Shown piece after piece: positions 23,074-35,170 of a stretch of 64,000 nucleotides of DNA. The notes under the pieces were generated by a model. It had not been told where the DNA came from. It did no database searches and saw nothing but the letters and a program-made list of their open reading frames with translations. The DNA is from Clarkia xantiana subsp. parviflora (lineage: Eukaryota; Streptophyta; Magnoliopsida; Myrtales; Onagraceae): assembly GCA_036873135.1 (NCBI GenBank), contig JAPTYO010000001.1, positions 49,091,774-49,155,773 on the forward strand, given 5' to 3'. The number at the start of each line of letters is the position of its first letter. Position 1 is the first letter of the stretch. Both the position numbers and the translations under genes were made by a program.

Positions 23074-23709
23074 CAGTGGCGGATGGATGTGTAATAATGT
23101 GGTTACGAACGTAACCACATTATCGAGTATTTTTAGTGGTACTCTAAGTTTATTTCTGATGAAAAATATACCATGATCCTCATTATTTAAATGTAAGATC
23201 CTCATTATTTGAATGTAATACCCATATTATTTTGTGCAAGACACGAAGACTCTGTTATTCTGTCCAAAATTGACATCAAATACATTTTAAATTTACAAAG
23301 TAAAAGAATACTTTTCTAAATATCGAAATCAAAACTAAATAAATTATATTAGTGTTACAATAGTGTCATAACTCGATTAAAACTAAACTCATCCACAATT
23401 GGTACTGGTCGGATTTGATTCAATTGTAACATTTGTATAAGCAAATATGGTTTACTTCTGGTACTTTGGAAAGTACTGTGTACATTTTAAATATATTTAA
23501 CGACAATTTTGGATAAATAATTGAAGAAAGTATCAATTATCACCGTTTTGAAATATGTATATTTTAATATATGTTATTACCAAAAATATTTTTTTTTAAT
23601 AAATTTTATATATTTTACATAATTTTGTTAGAAAATATGTAAAATCTTCACATTTTTTTTTTCTTCTCCATAACGTATCCACATTATCGAGACCCTAGAT
23701 CCGCCGCTG
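23074..23709. mobile_element. Non-autonomous hAT element with 8-bp TSD
   Basis: The ends are CAGTGGCGGATGG and (complement) CAGCGGCGGATC. The flanks GGGGTATG (23066-23073) and GGAGTATG (23710-23717) are an 8-bp duplication with one change. It is 636 bp, AT-rich inside, with no transposase. It may be nested in an older repeat, since CCGA-rich arms (about 23010-23060 and 23765-23805) partly mirror each other around it. Confidence 0.85.
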
Positions 23710-24271
23710 GGAGTATGTATTGTAATTTTTGTCAATAATAATGGCATATTCAAAGATACTAACGGTCGGAGGTTGTCGGACTCCAAATCCTCGGACTCTT
23801 TATCATTACGCAAAAAAAAATTAGTTCACTGAAAATTTCCACTAAGATCAGATTTGAGTTACGAGTGAATTTGAGTTACGAGTGACTAGGAAACAAAATA
23901 GTGGGTGGAAAGATAGTATTTATCTGACCGATGTAACTCAGTAATGGTGCAGGGAAAACGTGTAGCAGTACGCATAAATTTCTTAGAAACCGATGCCGCA
24001 TGCAATGGACCACCAGAAATCTGCACGCTGACCAAGTCTCAAGATGTTGAATCTGTGTGCGGGGTATGAAAAATTATAATTAAATGTAAAAGAAAATATA
24101 ATTGTACAAAAAGTAATATAATAGATGTTAAATTATACATCATCAAAATTAAAATATATATCTATAGATACTATAAAAATATTAACAAAAAATATTATTA
24201 TGTGTGTGAATATATATGTATATGTTTTTTTGTCAACTGAAACTTTCTTTTTTCATTCACATAAATATATC
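23710..24271. other. Non-coding flank shared with 53.4-53.74 kb
   Basis: Phrases such as GTGGAAAGATAGTATTTATC and TAATTATAC match 53370-53740 in order, so this is the downstream part of the duplicated gene-tail segment. No gene seen. The young retrotransposon is inserted at its end. Confidence 0.7.
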
Positions 24272-24276
24272 AAGTC

Positions 24277-24755
24277 TGAAGGATACCGACGTACATGCCA
24301 AGCAAACCAACAACCGAATTAGTACGTACACAATACGATAGTTATAGGAACGATACGTTACCTTCGTGTTTGACGGTTTGCGGCGGCGGAAGCGGAAGCG
24401 GATCGTCGTAGTCGATTCGGAATCACGGCGATGACGGAATGCCGGTCGGAGAGGTACGTCACTGATCGGAGCGTACCTCGGTCTCCACGAGCGATGACCC
24501 TATAGACACCTAGAGAGCACTTGTATACGAGAGTGACGTGGAGAAACTTGTATAAGATATGTGTCTCCTCCTAGACCACCAAGGGGTCTATATATAGCCA
24601 AGGAGAAGCCCATGGGCAGTTTACAACTTTGGGGACCTAACACATTGGTCCCCGCTCTTTTTATGGAGCGGTTGTCGACTTCGGGAACTCGACATATCGG
24701 TCCCCGATCTCTCCGAGACCTACACTAGCACCCCGTATGGGTGCAATATCCTACA
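24277..24755 (-). repeat. 3' LTR of the young element
   Basis: Begins TGAAGGATACCGACG on the plus strand and ends GCAATATCCTACA. The one difference from the other LTR is A at about 24682 against G. Confidence 0.95.
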
Positions 24756-27700
24756 TCTCCCACTCACACATAACGGGAGTGCTCAGTGTGTGTGGAAACG
24801 TATTTCCAACATCTGTCTGTCTTTCATACAGGGCTCACCCGTGCGACCGGCATACTTTGCGAGAGCTAGGTGCTGTACATCTGTTAGGAGTATACAGCCT
24901 CTCGTAGTGAACAACCAACAAGAGAACTACTGTACATCTGTTAGGAGTATACAGCATCTCGAAATGGATAACCAACTAGAGAACGGTAAGTATGCTTGTA
25001 CCCTAGATCATCGAACCTCATTTAGGTATTCTCAAAAATCTCATTATACCTTGTATTCACAATCATGAAACTAATTCATGACTGGTGCACCGGTGAACAC
25101 AATTCAAAAAGAGGTCCCGTTGATGATCTTCCTCTTCTCACGATTCCTTCAACACTAACCCGACTCGCTTTTCTAGACATGCCCCGCCAGGCCGAATCAT
25201 TAGTAGCCTCTTGGAAACACACTAAGCTAGCGAACATCGTGTCAGGTCTCAAGTCTCTGATCGGAGTCGTGAGGGTACACAATCTGGAACCTCATAAGGA
25301 TCCTGGGTCTCACACTACAACAAGCTGAGATCATGCTTGTGTAAACCCGTGGTCGAATAATAGCACACACGGTATGAAACGTGTGTCACAGCACTCTTCT
25401 CCTTTTCTCATGGAGTGTATGTCATTTGTCTCAAAGACAGTGCTGTGCGGATGTCTGTTCAAATGCCGCATGCATCTAAACCAGAGTCCACTAACTCCCA
25501 TCCCGCTCTAAGGTAAACTACGTGGAACTTCATTCCACTAAAGTTATCGATGACCGCACGTCAACGAGCGACTTATGAATTCGAGCAATTAGCTCTCTAA
25601 CCATCCACTTGACGATTTTAAGCTCAAAATCTTGTCTCATCTCCCATTCGTCACACAGACGTAACGTCCCCTAAGACGCGGAGGCGGTTACTCGTGTGAG
25701 AGAGTTAACCTCTAGTTTACCCGACATACATTTAAAATTCGAGTGAATGCACATCGCAATCACAATAAACATGTGTGTATTCAAATCAAACGTATTGATA
25801 AAATGAACATTGTGATGTGATCATTGGGAAAAATAAGCAAGCTACCTCGCTTTTTACACAATGTTCAAGACCACTTGTCTTCATTGTGATCAAATGTCGA
25901 TGAATTGCACATATGCAAGGGCTTTACGGACATACCGTTTATCCATCATTCATCGACTATCACTTCACATTCACTATCTTGCATGCAACCATGCCATATG
26001 CACAGTTATATTTGGTCTTTTGAATGTCCAAACATTCTTAGGATCCTCTTCGGAAAATATTACAGTACAATTACCAGTAGACTAATACTGGAGCAGTACT
26101 ATGCATGATCCGGATTATATAGGAACCTTATGGACCAAACTTAATCATCGGTTGCTTTTGCGAGAGCACTAGCTTCATTCGCATATAGTGAAGTATGCAC
26201 TCGTTTCTCATTATCTGATGGCCAGTCAGTAAGAAACATCTTCCTAAGGAAGTCGTTACTCCCACTAGGAACAACTTCACTATATTTTGTCATACACATA
26301 TGTACAACGCCTCAACAACCATCGTTCTCCGATCCTTGAGCATCAATCCAAGTCGAGCCATATGCCCGATTTAATAGTGGGTCTAGTGCACGTCACAACA
26401 TGCACAAGACACCCGTCTGAGCTCATCTTAATTAAGACATTTAGCGCATCAAGTCATGATCTTTATACAGAGTTAGCTTATCGAGGTAATAATATGATCA
26501 ATCACCCAAGAAACATATTCTCTCAAATGATCTCTTAGAAACACAATTCCAAGATTATATTGATTTACCCTCCAGATACCAACTAAGTCTCATACTCATT
26601 TGATTAAATCCGTAACTACCAGCACGTATATGTGTCAAACACATTTACTTTACATGATTTTGTCGATGTTTTAATAACAGTCTTAGTCCGTAGTGACTAA
26701 AACATCTGACATGACTAACACATCGTCATTAATAATATTGCATCGAGGGAATAAAGTAGAATGCTAACGGACCACCATAGTCCAAAAGCTGCATTCTCGT
26801 ACCACAATACGGAGAAGTGCTTTCGATTTCTACTTTGATATTTCAAAGGCAATATCTACATCCAAGATCAACGTGACTGGGTTTATGCGAATACAACACT
26901 CGCAATTATTCGAGACACATCTCAAATTTTTCATGACTTTTAGGACCTCACTGATCCATTTGCGCTTCGCGTCATCCATCTTGTCCTCCATCATCCTTAA
27001 AGGGTATTAGAAGCCACATAAGCTCCCACTAGGATTAAGAACCTTTTGTACACGCTCCCACTGGAACGATAACCTTTACTCATTTCGAGTAACAACATGA
27101 GAGTTCTTACTCCAACTTGAACTAAGATCATGACCAAGATCATTTACATTCGCAACTGATGGTGAAGAAACGCGAGCATGACGAGAAACACATTCAACAT
27201 CTGCAAAAATCCTCCCACTCGAATGAAGTTATCTTGGTACATTTAGCTCAATAACTCAAAAATGAGTCACAACCCACTTTTTCCCTTTATAAGGATAAAC
27301 ATGTTCATTTCGACATCTTTTAGTTTAGGCACAAACTTGCTCCCACTTTCGGACTTTTCCGGATCATAACGTATATGAAGTGGTATGCAACTTATAGTTG
27401 GGCACTTGATCAAGTTGACAAACATTCGTCTCGATATAAGGTGGGTCCTCCTTGTGGAGAGACCCGGATATTACCATAGGCAGTGTATTATTGGACCAAT
27501 GTTGTCACTGACTTAATCATCTTCAGAAGCGTATCACCTACGTCTTCTAGCAACAAACGTATGTTGCAAAGTGCCAAAAAAATAGTCAACATAATGAACT
27601 ATCTCTTAATATGGCGTATCTTTACAAGTCAAGTCGATGAACTAATCATCGTCTTAACGTATATGAGAACCAAAAGTTCTTTATCTATTCAATTCATCTA

Positions 27701-28230
27701 CAAGACTCGCTTAGCCATCTATAGAATATTAAATAAATATACAAGATACGAAACATATTTAATCATTCCCACAACAAATATGGGCTAGTAGATGTCTAAT
27801 TAGAACCTATTCTGGTTGCCTCAAAATAAGGCTTCCGGTCACATCGCTAGCATCCTTGCGACAAATAAATATTTGGATATATTGAAATCATTGCAAGACG
27901 CAAGTTCGATATACAATAAATCCACCGGAACTAACCATATATACACAAACTCAATGTCATGGAAACATCAATTGAACAACTAGGTCTAACAGAAATAAAA
28001 CTGAACATCGGCTATTCGACTAAACAGTAGGGCATTGAAAAACTCGGTTGTCTCATAGACATAGCTTGTTGATGCCAACATATTCGGCTGAAGCTCGAGT
28101 GTTCCATTTCCATCATGCTTTAGTCGAGATATCGAAGATCAAATAAATCTTCTCGTCCAAGGCTCAATCCTGAGTCACAACTCAAAGGATAATAATCATA
28201 TATTGATCAAACTAGAAACTCATAGTCTAC
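24756..28230 (-). other. Young element interior without readable pol
   Basis: The first 1.3 kb match the 3' untranslated part of Copia element I. Beyond it, only one suggestive trace was seen: about 26980-26830 on the minus strand reads MDDAKRKWISEVLKVMKN and later LILDVDIAF, which could be a heavily mutated RT start. CTCCCACT-like phrases recur at 26260, 27020, 27050, 27200 and 27340. No open frame over 110 codons exists here. Confidence 0.6.
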
Positions 28231-28234
28231 TAGT

Positions 28235-29095
28235 TTAAGCACCAAGACATACCTGACGCTTTGGAGCAGTGCAATCTTTCGAGTAGTGACCGATACGGTT
28301 ACAACTATAGCACTTTCTCTTAGCCATTTGGACACAACGCGGACTCTTCCGCTCGCCAATTTCATCAGTCTTTTGTTTCTGACTTGACCCATCATGCTCA
28401 TCCTTCTTACCACGATTCCTTCTCTTAGGCTTCCTTTGAGCTTTGGAGGAAGTCGCCACATGCAACTCAGCCAGAGTACTCTTACTCTTATGCATTTCCT
28501 CTTCTAGCTTTAGAAGTCTCTGAACTTCTTCTAGAGTGGCAGCCCAATCAGAGCGGGATAACTGCATTTTGACATGCTTCCACGAATCGTGTAAGGAGTG
28601 AATTACAACCTGGAGTTTCTGCCTTTGAGTGAACATATGACCGGCGCGCCTGAGTTCAGCTATCATATCAGCCATATGCCAAATATGCAACTTCATGGAG
28701 TGTTCAGGATGCCTCTTATAAGAGGCTAATCTCATAGTTAGGAACTGTATCCTTTCTGTGGAATAGAAACCAAATTTCTTCTCCAAGTCGTCCCAAAGCG
28801 CCATAGCACTCTGATAACCTTGAAATTCCTTGAACACATCATCATCCATAGCACTCAATAAAATGATGCACGCGGTGCGATTTTTCACTTTCCAGGCCTC
28901 ATAGGCTTTCAGGTCTCGCCTCTGCTGGGCCGTATTCCCCGCTTTAGGCTCTTCCATGTCATTGGATATGGTCTCCAGAATTTCTAGCTTTTGGAGTAAG
29001 TACTGAACTTTCTCCTGCCAGACCTCATAGTTATCACCATTCAACTTTAGCGCACAGCTAAGTTCGGCAACAATCTTTTGGAGAACTGATGTCAT
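28235..29095 (-). CDS. Copia-type Gag polyprotein
   Basis: An uninterrupted 286-residue frame starts at a true ATG (MTSVLQKI). Residues 10-200 have the Copia gag fold pattern: LNGDNYEVWQEKVQYLL, AYEAWKVKNRTACIILLSAM, ALWDDLEKKFG, RLASYKRHPEHSMKLHI and VQRLLKLEEEM. A basic linker (KAQRKPKRRNRGKKDEH) follows, then a CCHC zinc knuckle CYSCNRIGHYSKDC near residue 265. Gag packages the element RNA into virus-like particles in the cytoplasm. The frame ends shortly after the knuckle with no protease fused, so this is Gag alone. The open frame in an element that lacks pol implies selection on Gag or very recent decay elsewhere. Confidence 0.92.
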   Translation of the reverse strand: MTSVLQKIVAELSCALKLNGDNYEVWQEKVQYLLQKLEILETISNDMEEPKAGNTAQQRRDLKAYEAWKVKNRTACIILLSAMDDDVFKEFQGYQSAMALWDDLEKKFGFYSTERIQFLTMRLASYKRHPEHSMKLHIWHMADMIAELRRAGHMFTQRQKLQVVIHSLHDSWKHVKMQLSRSDWAATLEEVQRLLKLEEEMHKSKSTLAELHVATSSKAQRKPKRRNRGKKDEHDGSSQKQKTDEIGERKSPRCVQMAKRKCYSCNRIGHYSKDCTAPKRQVCLGA

Positions 29096-31202
29096 CCTTT
29101 ACACAAAAGAGATAACATCTTATCAGGATCATTCAACAAGGCATGCAAGAATTATTGTTCATTATACTTACACATGTTACACTCAACTTTCTTATTGACC
29201 GAATTAATTAAAGCAAGCATGTCCCGGAGTCAAAAGTTCACTATGTTCCCAATCATCGTCCAAAGTACATGCTTAGCGAGAATTAATTTTAGCCAATAAT
29301 CAAGTCAAGTTCCAACCACATTGATTACGTCAACATGCAATCATGATTTAGCTTATACATGAATGACTAACTACACCATGTGACATGCTAAACATGTAAT
29401 AATAATTAAGCAAGTTGACATGCTCTCAATGTTTACTAACACATGGATTCTACACAAATCATCATGGATCATGCTTAGCATAAAACAAGTATCAACCGAG
29501 GAAAACATGCTCTCAAGATTGATATATACAAATATACTAAACAAATTAGCATGGACTAAACATGAAATATTCAAACATGCTTATATGAATGATGATTTGG
29601 ATAATGACATAATAAATCATGCTAGCATGCATCTCAAATATTCATATACATGGATACTATATAATATGTATCATGCTTAGCGAAATCATGTCATAATAAG
29701 CAAAACATGCATGCTCACAAAACGTACGTGTACATGGATGTTAAACAAATTAACAAGTATCATGCTTTATAAATAACTAAAATCTAGCACCCCATTTCAG
29801 ATTTAACAAGACATATCTCGCATAAAAATCCTTAAAAAGACTTAGGACCCTCATATAAATTCTCAAAAGTTACGTTTAGAGGAACATTCCCAGGTGGACC
29901 GAAGGGTTCGCAAGACAGGCCCCAACACTCCCTTTTCTTAGACAGAACCGTAGTTCCCAGGCCAGGGAGGAGGGGGCGCGGCGTCAAGTTTCCGCTTCAA
30001 GCTCGGTCTTTCTAGACAGAATTATTTCCCCAATTTCAACTCAAGAATATTATAATCGAGTCTCCTAAGACTTTGCGAAAACGTATTTCGCTTATAGTTG
30101 AAACATATTCAAACTACGGGGGCCAACATGCAATTTTAGTAAACATAATGCTAAACAAAATAGCACCCCTAAACATGATACTAATAAAATAAAGCATGCA
30201 ATTCATTGCTAATAAAAGATTAGGGACTAAATAGTAAATAAAACTTTTTTTGTCCCATTTTGAAATCAAACTGGCCGAATTTTTTGTTAAAAAAATACGG
30301 TTGACCGAAGTCAACTCTGGAAAAATTGACCCAATGTTAAATAATAATGGGTCAGCCGAAATAGTAAATGGGCCCAAGTGTTAAAAACATTTTGACCGAA
30401 GTCAACCCACCATGCTTTAAACAAATCTGATCTGATCTAGGCAAAAAAAGGAAATGGGCCACGCTGAAAAAAAAAACTAATTGATGGGCCCACATGTTAA
30501 AAAAAAGAGAACCCAAGTCAAAAAAATGGTGAGGCCCAGATTTGCTTATAAAGTATCATGTGAGCCCAAGCTGCATTAAGAGGGTCACGTGAGTTTTAAA
30601 AAAAACTGACCGACCCGATATTATAAAAAAGGACCCGACCCGCCCGGCATGTCATCTTCTTAACCCGATTTTCACGTAAAAACTGCAGGTAACCACCCCA
30701 CCCATGCAACCCACGACTTAGCCACTATTCCCAATCATTTCTCAACCGTTTTGCTCGTAACCGTCACCGGCGACACACCACCGGAGACTCGTGGTAACCG
30801 TTCGTAAAAATACTCATTCCGGCAAGAAAAAATATTTTCGAAAAAAACGAGTTGAGCTTCGTGTGGCGGCCATGGCCGCCACTTTTGCCGTGGAGGTGGC
30901 CGTTGCCTCACCCCACGCTTAGGCCACACGAACAAACGTGAATATGGCCACACGAACGATACAAATAGAGTGGGAGTTTCATAGCCACGTTTGGCCATGA
31001 AAACAACCGTTTTTCGTCGGGGTTCGTCGGGACTCGCTACCAGCACGGCTGCGAACCTTCGTGGGCGATAATGAGCGTCCAATGCTCATAGATGATAGGC
31101 CGGACACATCCGAAACGGGCGGGACTCGAAAACTCCGAAAATCGGTGGGAGTTCGACATAACCGTCACGAAGACGATGCCGGTGCCGGAGACCGAACCTT
31201 CG
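29096..31202 (-). other. Long leader of the young element
   Basis: The 2.1 kb between PBS and gag ATG is mostly AT-rich, with repeated phrases such as AACATGC and TGACCGAAGTCAAC. The 30740-31200 part is GC-richer. Small open frames there (30735-31082, 31037-31270) have no family resemblance. Confidence 0.6.
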
Positions 31203-31214
31203 GCTCTGATACCA
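31203..31214 (-). promoter_or_regulatory. Primer binding site (tRNA-iMet type)
   Basis: The complement of TGGTATCAGAGC lies one base from the 5' LTR, where reverse transcription starts. Confidence 0.9.
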
Positions 31215-31215
31215 A

Positions 31216-31694
31216 TGAAGGATACCGACGTACATGCCAAGCAAACCAACAACCGAATTAGTACGTACACAATACGATAGTTATAGGAACGATACGTTAC
31301 CTTCGTGTTTGACGGTTTGCGGCGGCGGAAGCGGAAGCGGATCGTCGTAGTCGATTCGGAATCACGGCGATGACGGAATGCCGGTCGGAGAGGTACGTCA
31401 CTGATCGGAGCGTACCTCGGTCTCCACGAGCGATGACCCTATAGACACCTAGAGAGCACTTGTATACGAGAGTGACGTGGAGAAACTTGTATAAGATATG
31501 TGTCTCCTCCTAGACCACCAAGGGGTCTATATATAGCCAAGGAGAAGCCCATGGGCAGTTTACAACTTTGGGGACCTAACACATTGGTCCCCGCTCTTTT
31601 TATGGAGCGGTTGTCGACTTCGGGGACTCGACATATCGGTCCCCGATCTCTCCGAGACCTACACTAGCACCCCGTATGGGTGCAATATCCTACA
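31216..31694 (-). repeat. 5' LTR of the young element
   Basis: 479 bp, 478 identical to the other LTR by eye. On the minus strand it should carry the element promoter; a TATATATAG stretch lies at about 31528-31536. Confidence 0.95.
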
Positions 31695-31875
31695 AAGTCC
31701 GCAAAAGAGTACGTGAAACATCACTACTTAATAATGAATTAAGGGCTGGCGGCAGTTCCAAAATCCAATTATCTAAACACAACATCTTTCTAACTTGTAT
31801 ATTTCTAACTTATATAGCTATCTAATCATCATCTTTGCCTATCTCGAGATTAAGCTTCATCCCACCATTTGTATT

Positions 31876-32057
31876 CACTACAAGAAAATTGATAATTTGT
31901 GACAAAATTATTTTAAGGAAATCAAACATCTCACAAAATATAAGCATTTTATAAGGATTTATTATGTTTTTAGGACATTCCTTAAAAAAAAAAAAAAAAA
32001 ATTTTTTAAGCAATTTCAATAAATTTTCTGGCCAAATTTTTTGTTAGGATTCATTCA
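31876..32057 (+). mobile_element. CACTA terminus, left part, interrupted by a Mutator-like element
   Basis: It starts CACTACAAGAAAATTGATA, and its next 180 bp resemble the terminus at 8645 (TTTGTGACA, ACATTCCTTA). It is cut at 32067 by the element at 32068-33563 and resumes at 33574 with TTGTAAGAGATTTC and CTCACAAAT. Confidence 0.7.
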
Positions 32058-32067
32058 CGAAAAAAAT

Positions 32068-33563
32068 GGGTTAATAGGCGTTTTGGTGCAACATGTTTGC
32101 CGAAATTTGGCTTTTGGTGCAACATCGTTCTTTTTGTATATTTTTATGCTATACGTTTGGCATTTGTGTATCAGTTAACATTCCGTTAAATTTGTCCGTT
32201 AGTTCACCATGTGTCGTGCACGTGACTAGAAAATAAAAGAAAAAACTGAAATTTGAATTAGGAAAAGATTAACCTGCCCTTCATCTTCTCCACCTGCAAC
32301 CTTTCATCTTCTCCACTGCAACTTTTCATCTTCATCAAAGGCGTAAGAGATCTCTACACATATAATTCATTCTCATGTTCAAATCAATTGAGCTTTACCA
32401 CATCCTATAGGAATACTACTCTGATTAATAGCAACAATTGTGAATTTCCATTATAGAATGGTAAAAAACAGAAACTTTGATCGCAATTCTCCATGGATGT
32501 CTGTACAAATTACAATTCACTTGAAATCATGATTGCAAATAATGAAATGTAACTTAATCTCATTGGTCCAAACAATAACAGAATGAATTTGGTCGCGTGA
32601 AGGAGTGTTGAATACGAGCTTCAGAGTTTCGTTGGAGTCCAGACGAAGAAGAAGGAGTTGAAGAAATAGCCGTTGGAGGTTTCAAAATTCTGTTAAGTTA
32701 GTTTTGCTGTGTTCCGAACCGGCCGGTCCAAATCAAACCGTTCCTCTAGCTCCGGTTCAATCCAATTCAGCATGTGTTCTGCATCGTCTCCGATCTTCTC
32801 GTCTGTTGCTGATTTTCTGCTTGATTCTCGAGCAATCTTGTTAATTAACGTTGTGGGTCTGTTAGTGGTAGTTATGGACAATTAGAATTACGTCTCAATT
32901 TCATTATTTAAGCATTGTAATCTGTTGAATTTCTCAATCAAGTTAACTGTTACATTCTCAGTTCATTCTCTGCAATCGAAGCTCTACTGCAATTTCTTCG
33001 TTTCTCAATTCAATTCTCGACAGTAAACTTAAGTTAATTCATCCAGTTGAGTGTATGTGAGTGATTGAAGCTCGCATTAACCGAAAACAACAAGGAGGAG
33101 ACGTGTGGGTGGCGTCTGGATTGGGTCGAGCCCGGCGGCGTCGTGGTGGAGCTTCGGGGAGGAGAGGACCGGAGTGGGTCGGGACGGTCCGAGTGGAGGT
33201 GAAGTCGAGCGATAACATAGATGGATGGACGAGGAGGGCGCGGTCTCAAATCCGTCGGCTGGCTCTGCGGTGGTCGGAAACCAGACGGCCCTGTACCAAG
33301 AAGAAGAAGAAGATGGAAGTATCTAAATAAAGTAATAATACTAATAAGGTAATGGCAGATTTGTCATTTCCTAATTTAAGTTTCAGTTTTCTATTTTTTT
33401 TTTCAGTCACGTGCACGACACATGGTGAATTAACGAACAATTTAACGGATGCACCAAAAGTGCCCAAAGTCCAAACATATAGCACACGAAATATACCAAA
33501 ATAAAATGTTGTACCAAAAGCCAAATTTCGGCAAACATATTGCACAAAAACACCTATTAACCC
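32068..33563. mobile_element. Mutator-like element with a GC-rich interior (possible Pack-MULE)
   Basis: The 1496-bp element has long inverted ends. Left: GGGTTAATAGGCGTTTTGG then TGTTTGCCGAAATTTGGC. Right: the complement, running to CACCTATTAACCC. The similarity extends about 200 bp inward (CACGTGACT / AGTCACGTG, GGTGAATTAAC). Flanks CGAAAAAAAT and CTAAAAAAAT form a 10-bp duplication with one change, within the 9-11 bp range of Mutator-like elements. Inside, 33060-33310 is GC-rich (CCGGCGGCGTCGTGG, GGAGGAGAGGACCGG) amid AT-rich DNA and has open frames on both strands, like a captured gene fragment. No transposase is encoded. It is nested in a CACTA terminus. Confidence 0.8.
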
Positions 33564-33573
33564 CTAAAAAAAT

Positions 33574-33961
33574 TCGAATGTTGTATTTGTAAGAGATTTC
33601 ATAATTCCCTTACAAATAAGTTATATGTCTCTCACAAATCAACTGGGAAATATGAGGTTCAATCAGGTACGAATTCTGAGGGGGAGATGATGAGTCAAGT
33701 AGTTTCCAAATGCATCATGTGGAGAATGTGATTGCATTAGATGTCCATCCAGAACCTGACAACATAGCGACTTTGACGGATCCCGGGAGATTCGTTGAGG
33801 TTTAACCTATTGAGCTAACTGTTGTACTTGAATTTGATGGGATGGCACAAGAGCAAACCAGAGAATCTGGCTTTCCTATGTCTACGGACGACATGGCAGG
33901 TGATTACCATGGGTCTGGTGACGATGATGACGAAAGTTACTTGGAATACATTAGTGAGTGA
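33574..33961 (+). pseudogene. CACTA remainder with an acidic C-terminal ORF fragment
   Basis: After more subterminal repeat (33574-33650), short plus-strand frames read FQMHHVENVIALDVHPEPDN and, after a stop, DDMAGDYHGSGDDDDESYLE then YISE and TGA at 33961. Acidic Asp/Glu tails of this kind end many CACTA transposases, but the pieces are too short for a firm call. Confidence 0.4.
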
Positions 33962-33994
33962 GTTTCGGTTTGGCGCAGGAAAATAGTTTTTTTT

Positions 33995-34377
33995 AGGTTA
34001 ACAGGTCTTTTGGTCTATGATGTTTGACCATTTTTGGGTTTTGGTCCATGATGTTTTTTTTTCCTAGTTTTGCTACCATATGTTTGCAGATTTTTTCTAG
34101 TTTTAGTCCAACCGTTACATTCCGTCCATTTTTTGACATGTACAAGTCACGTGATCCACCCTAAACTTTCATTTTTGTTCAATTTAGTCCCTCTAATACT
34201 TTTCTAACCTTTTTTTTGTTCAGTTTAGTCCCGAAATTTCAAAAATTCAATTGGACCTATTGTCCAATTAGGGTCAGTTTTGAAACTTCGGGACTAAATT
34301 GAACAAAAAAAATGTTAAGAAAGTATTAGAGGGACTAAATTTAAAGTTTAGAGTGGACCAATAGACCTGTTAACCCT
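33995..34377. mobile_element. Small foldback transposon (MITE)
   Basis: The ends are AGGTTAACAGGTCTTTTGGTC and, complemented, AGGGTTAACAGGTCTATTGG. Inside, about 34187-34236 and 34289-34338 are complementary again (AGTCCCTCTAATACTTTTCT). Flanks are T runs, so the TSD is unclear. 383 bp, non-coding. Confidence 0.75.
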
Positions 34378-35170
34378 TTTTTTTAATATAAGGCCAATGC
34401 AAGTCTAATGTAATTTAAGGTGTATAATGGGTTCTGTTAAGTGGTAACAGATATGTAAGGGAAAAAAAATTGTAGAAGTGTTAGTTGTAAATATCAAGTG
34501 TTTACCTGGTGGTGTTGAACCCAAGAACACCAGGTCGTATCTAAAGGGTGCTTTCACCAGGCCATGGCAATCATTCAATTAACAATAGCAGAACATTTAT
34601 CTATAAAGAATTATGTTAGGTGGTAGGGTTTTTTTTTACTGGTTTGCCTTTATAAGTAGCTAACTGTTTCACCCACCCAAGAGCTTACCGCAACAAAACC
34701 CTTACCTCTGTTATATCTTGAACGGCGGCCAACCCTCCTCCAGCACAGCTTCATCTCCTACGTACTGCAATGAATGTAATTTTTCCGAATTCCATTTGAT
34801 TAGATTATAAGTAGATGTTGCTAATGGCATTACTGTAGATAGTTTACACTGATTTATTAGTTTCATCAAGTAGGTCTTCCCGTGTGATCATCCACGGTTC
34901 AAATGGCTCACCATGGCGAAGTGATCAAGTTGACTTATATGTACCTAAACATATTAAGATTATAGTAAAGCTCAAAAGATAGATAATCGAAGAACAAGAA
35001 GTGACCAAAGGATCTCACTATCTTGCCATTGATAAATTCATTATTTTGATTTTGAACAGTGTTGCGTCAATATACAGCAACTTTAGAGTAACAAACTGAT
35101 TTGCAAAAATAATAAAACAGCCCCTAATAAAGTCTTAGGTAATGAGAAAGTCCTTAGACTTTCTTTACTT
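34378..35170. other. Non-coding stretch, may include a Copia 3' LTR
   Basis: It lies where the 3' LTR of the next Copia fragment should be. A purine-rich complement (CTTTCTTTACTTTTAC at about 35158-35173) could be its PPT, but no TG...CA borders could be paired. A TATA-like CTTTATAAG is at about 34648. Confidence 0.35.

Larger units (their letters stand above)
24277..31694 (-). mobile_element. Young gag-only Copia-type LTR retrotransposon (TR-GAG-like)
   Basis: The 479-bp LTRs (24277-24755 and 31216-31694) differ at one base by eye. The exact 5-bp TSD AAGTC is at 24272-24276 and 31695-31699. A primer-binding-site complement GCTCTGATACCA (31203-31214, initiator Met tRNA type) sits one base inside the 5' LTR, and a PPT complement (CTCCCACTC) sits beside the 3' LTR. 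The 7418-bp element encodes an intact Gag and no readable pol. It must use enzymes from a relative, as described for terminal-repeat/gag elements. It is inserted in the duplicated gene-tail flank, giving a recent date for this locus state. Confidence 0.93.

Noticed and set aside
30735..31270. Open frames in the leader of the young retrotransposon
   Set aside because: Overlapping frames on both strands in GC-richer untranslated DNA, without domains; one runs into the LTR.
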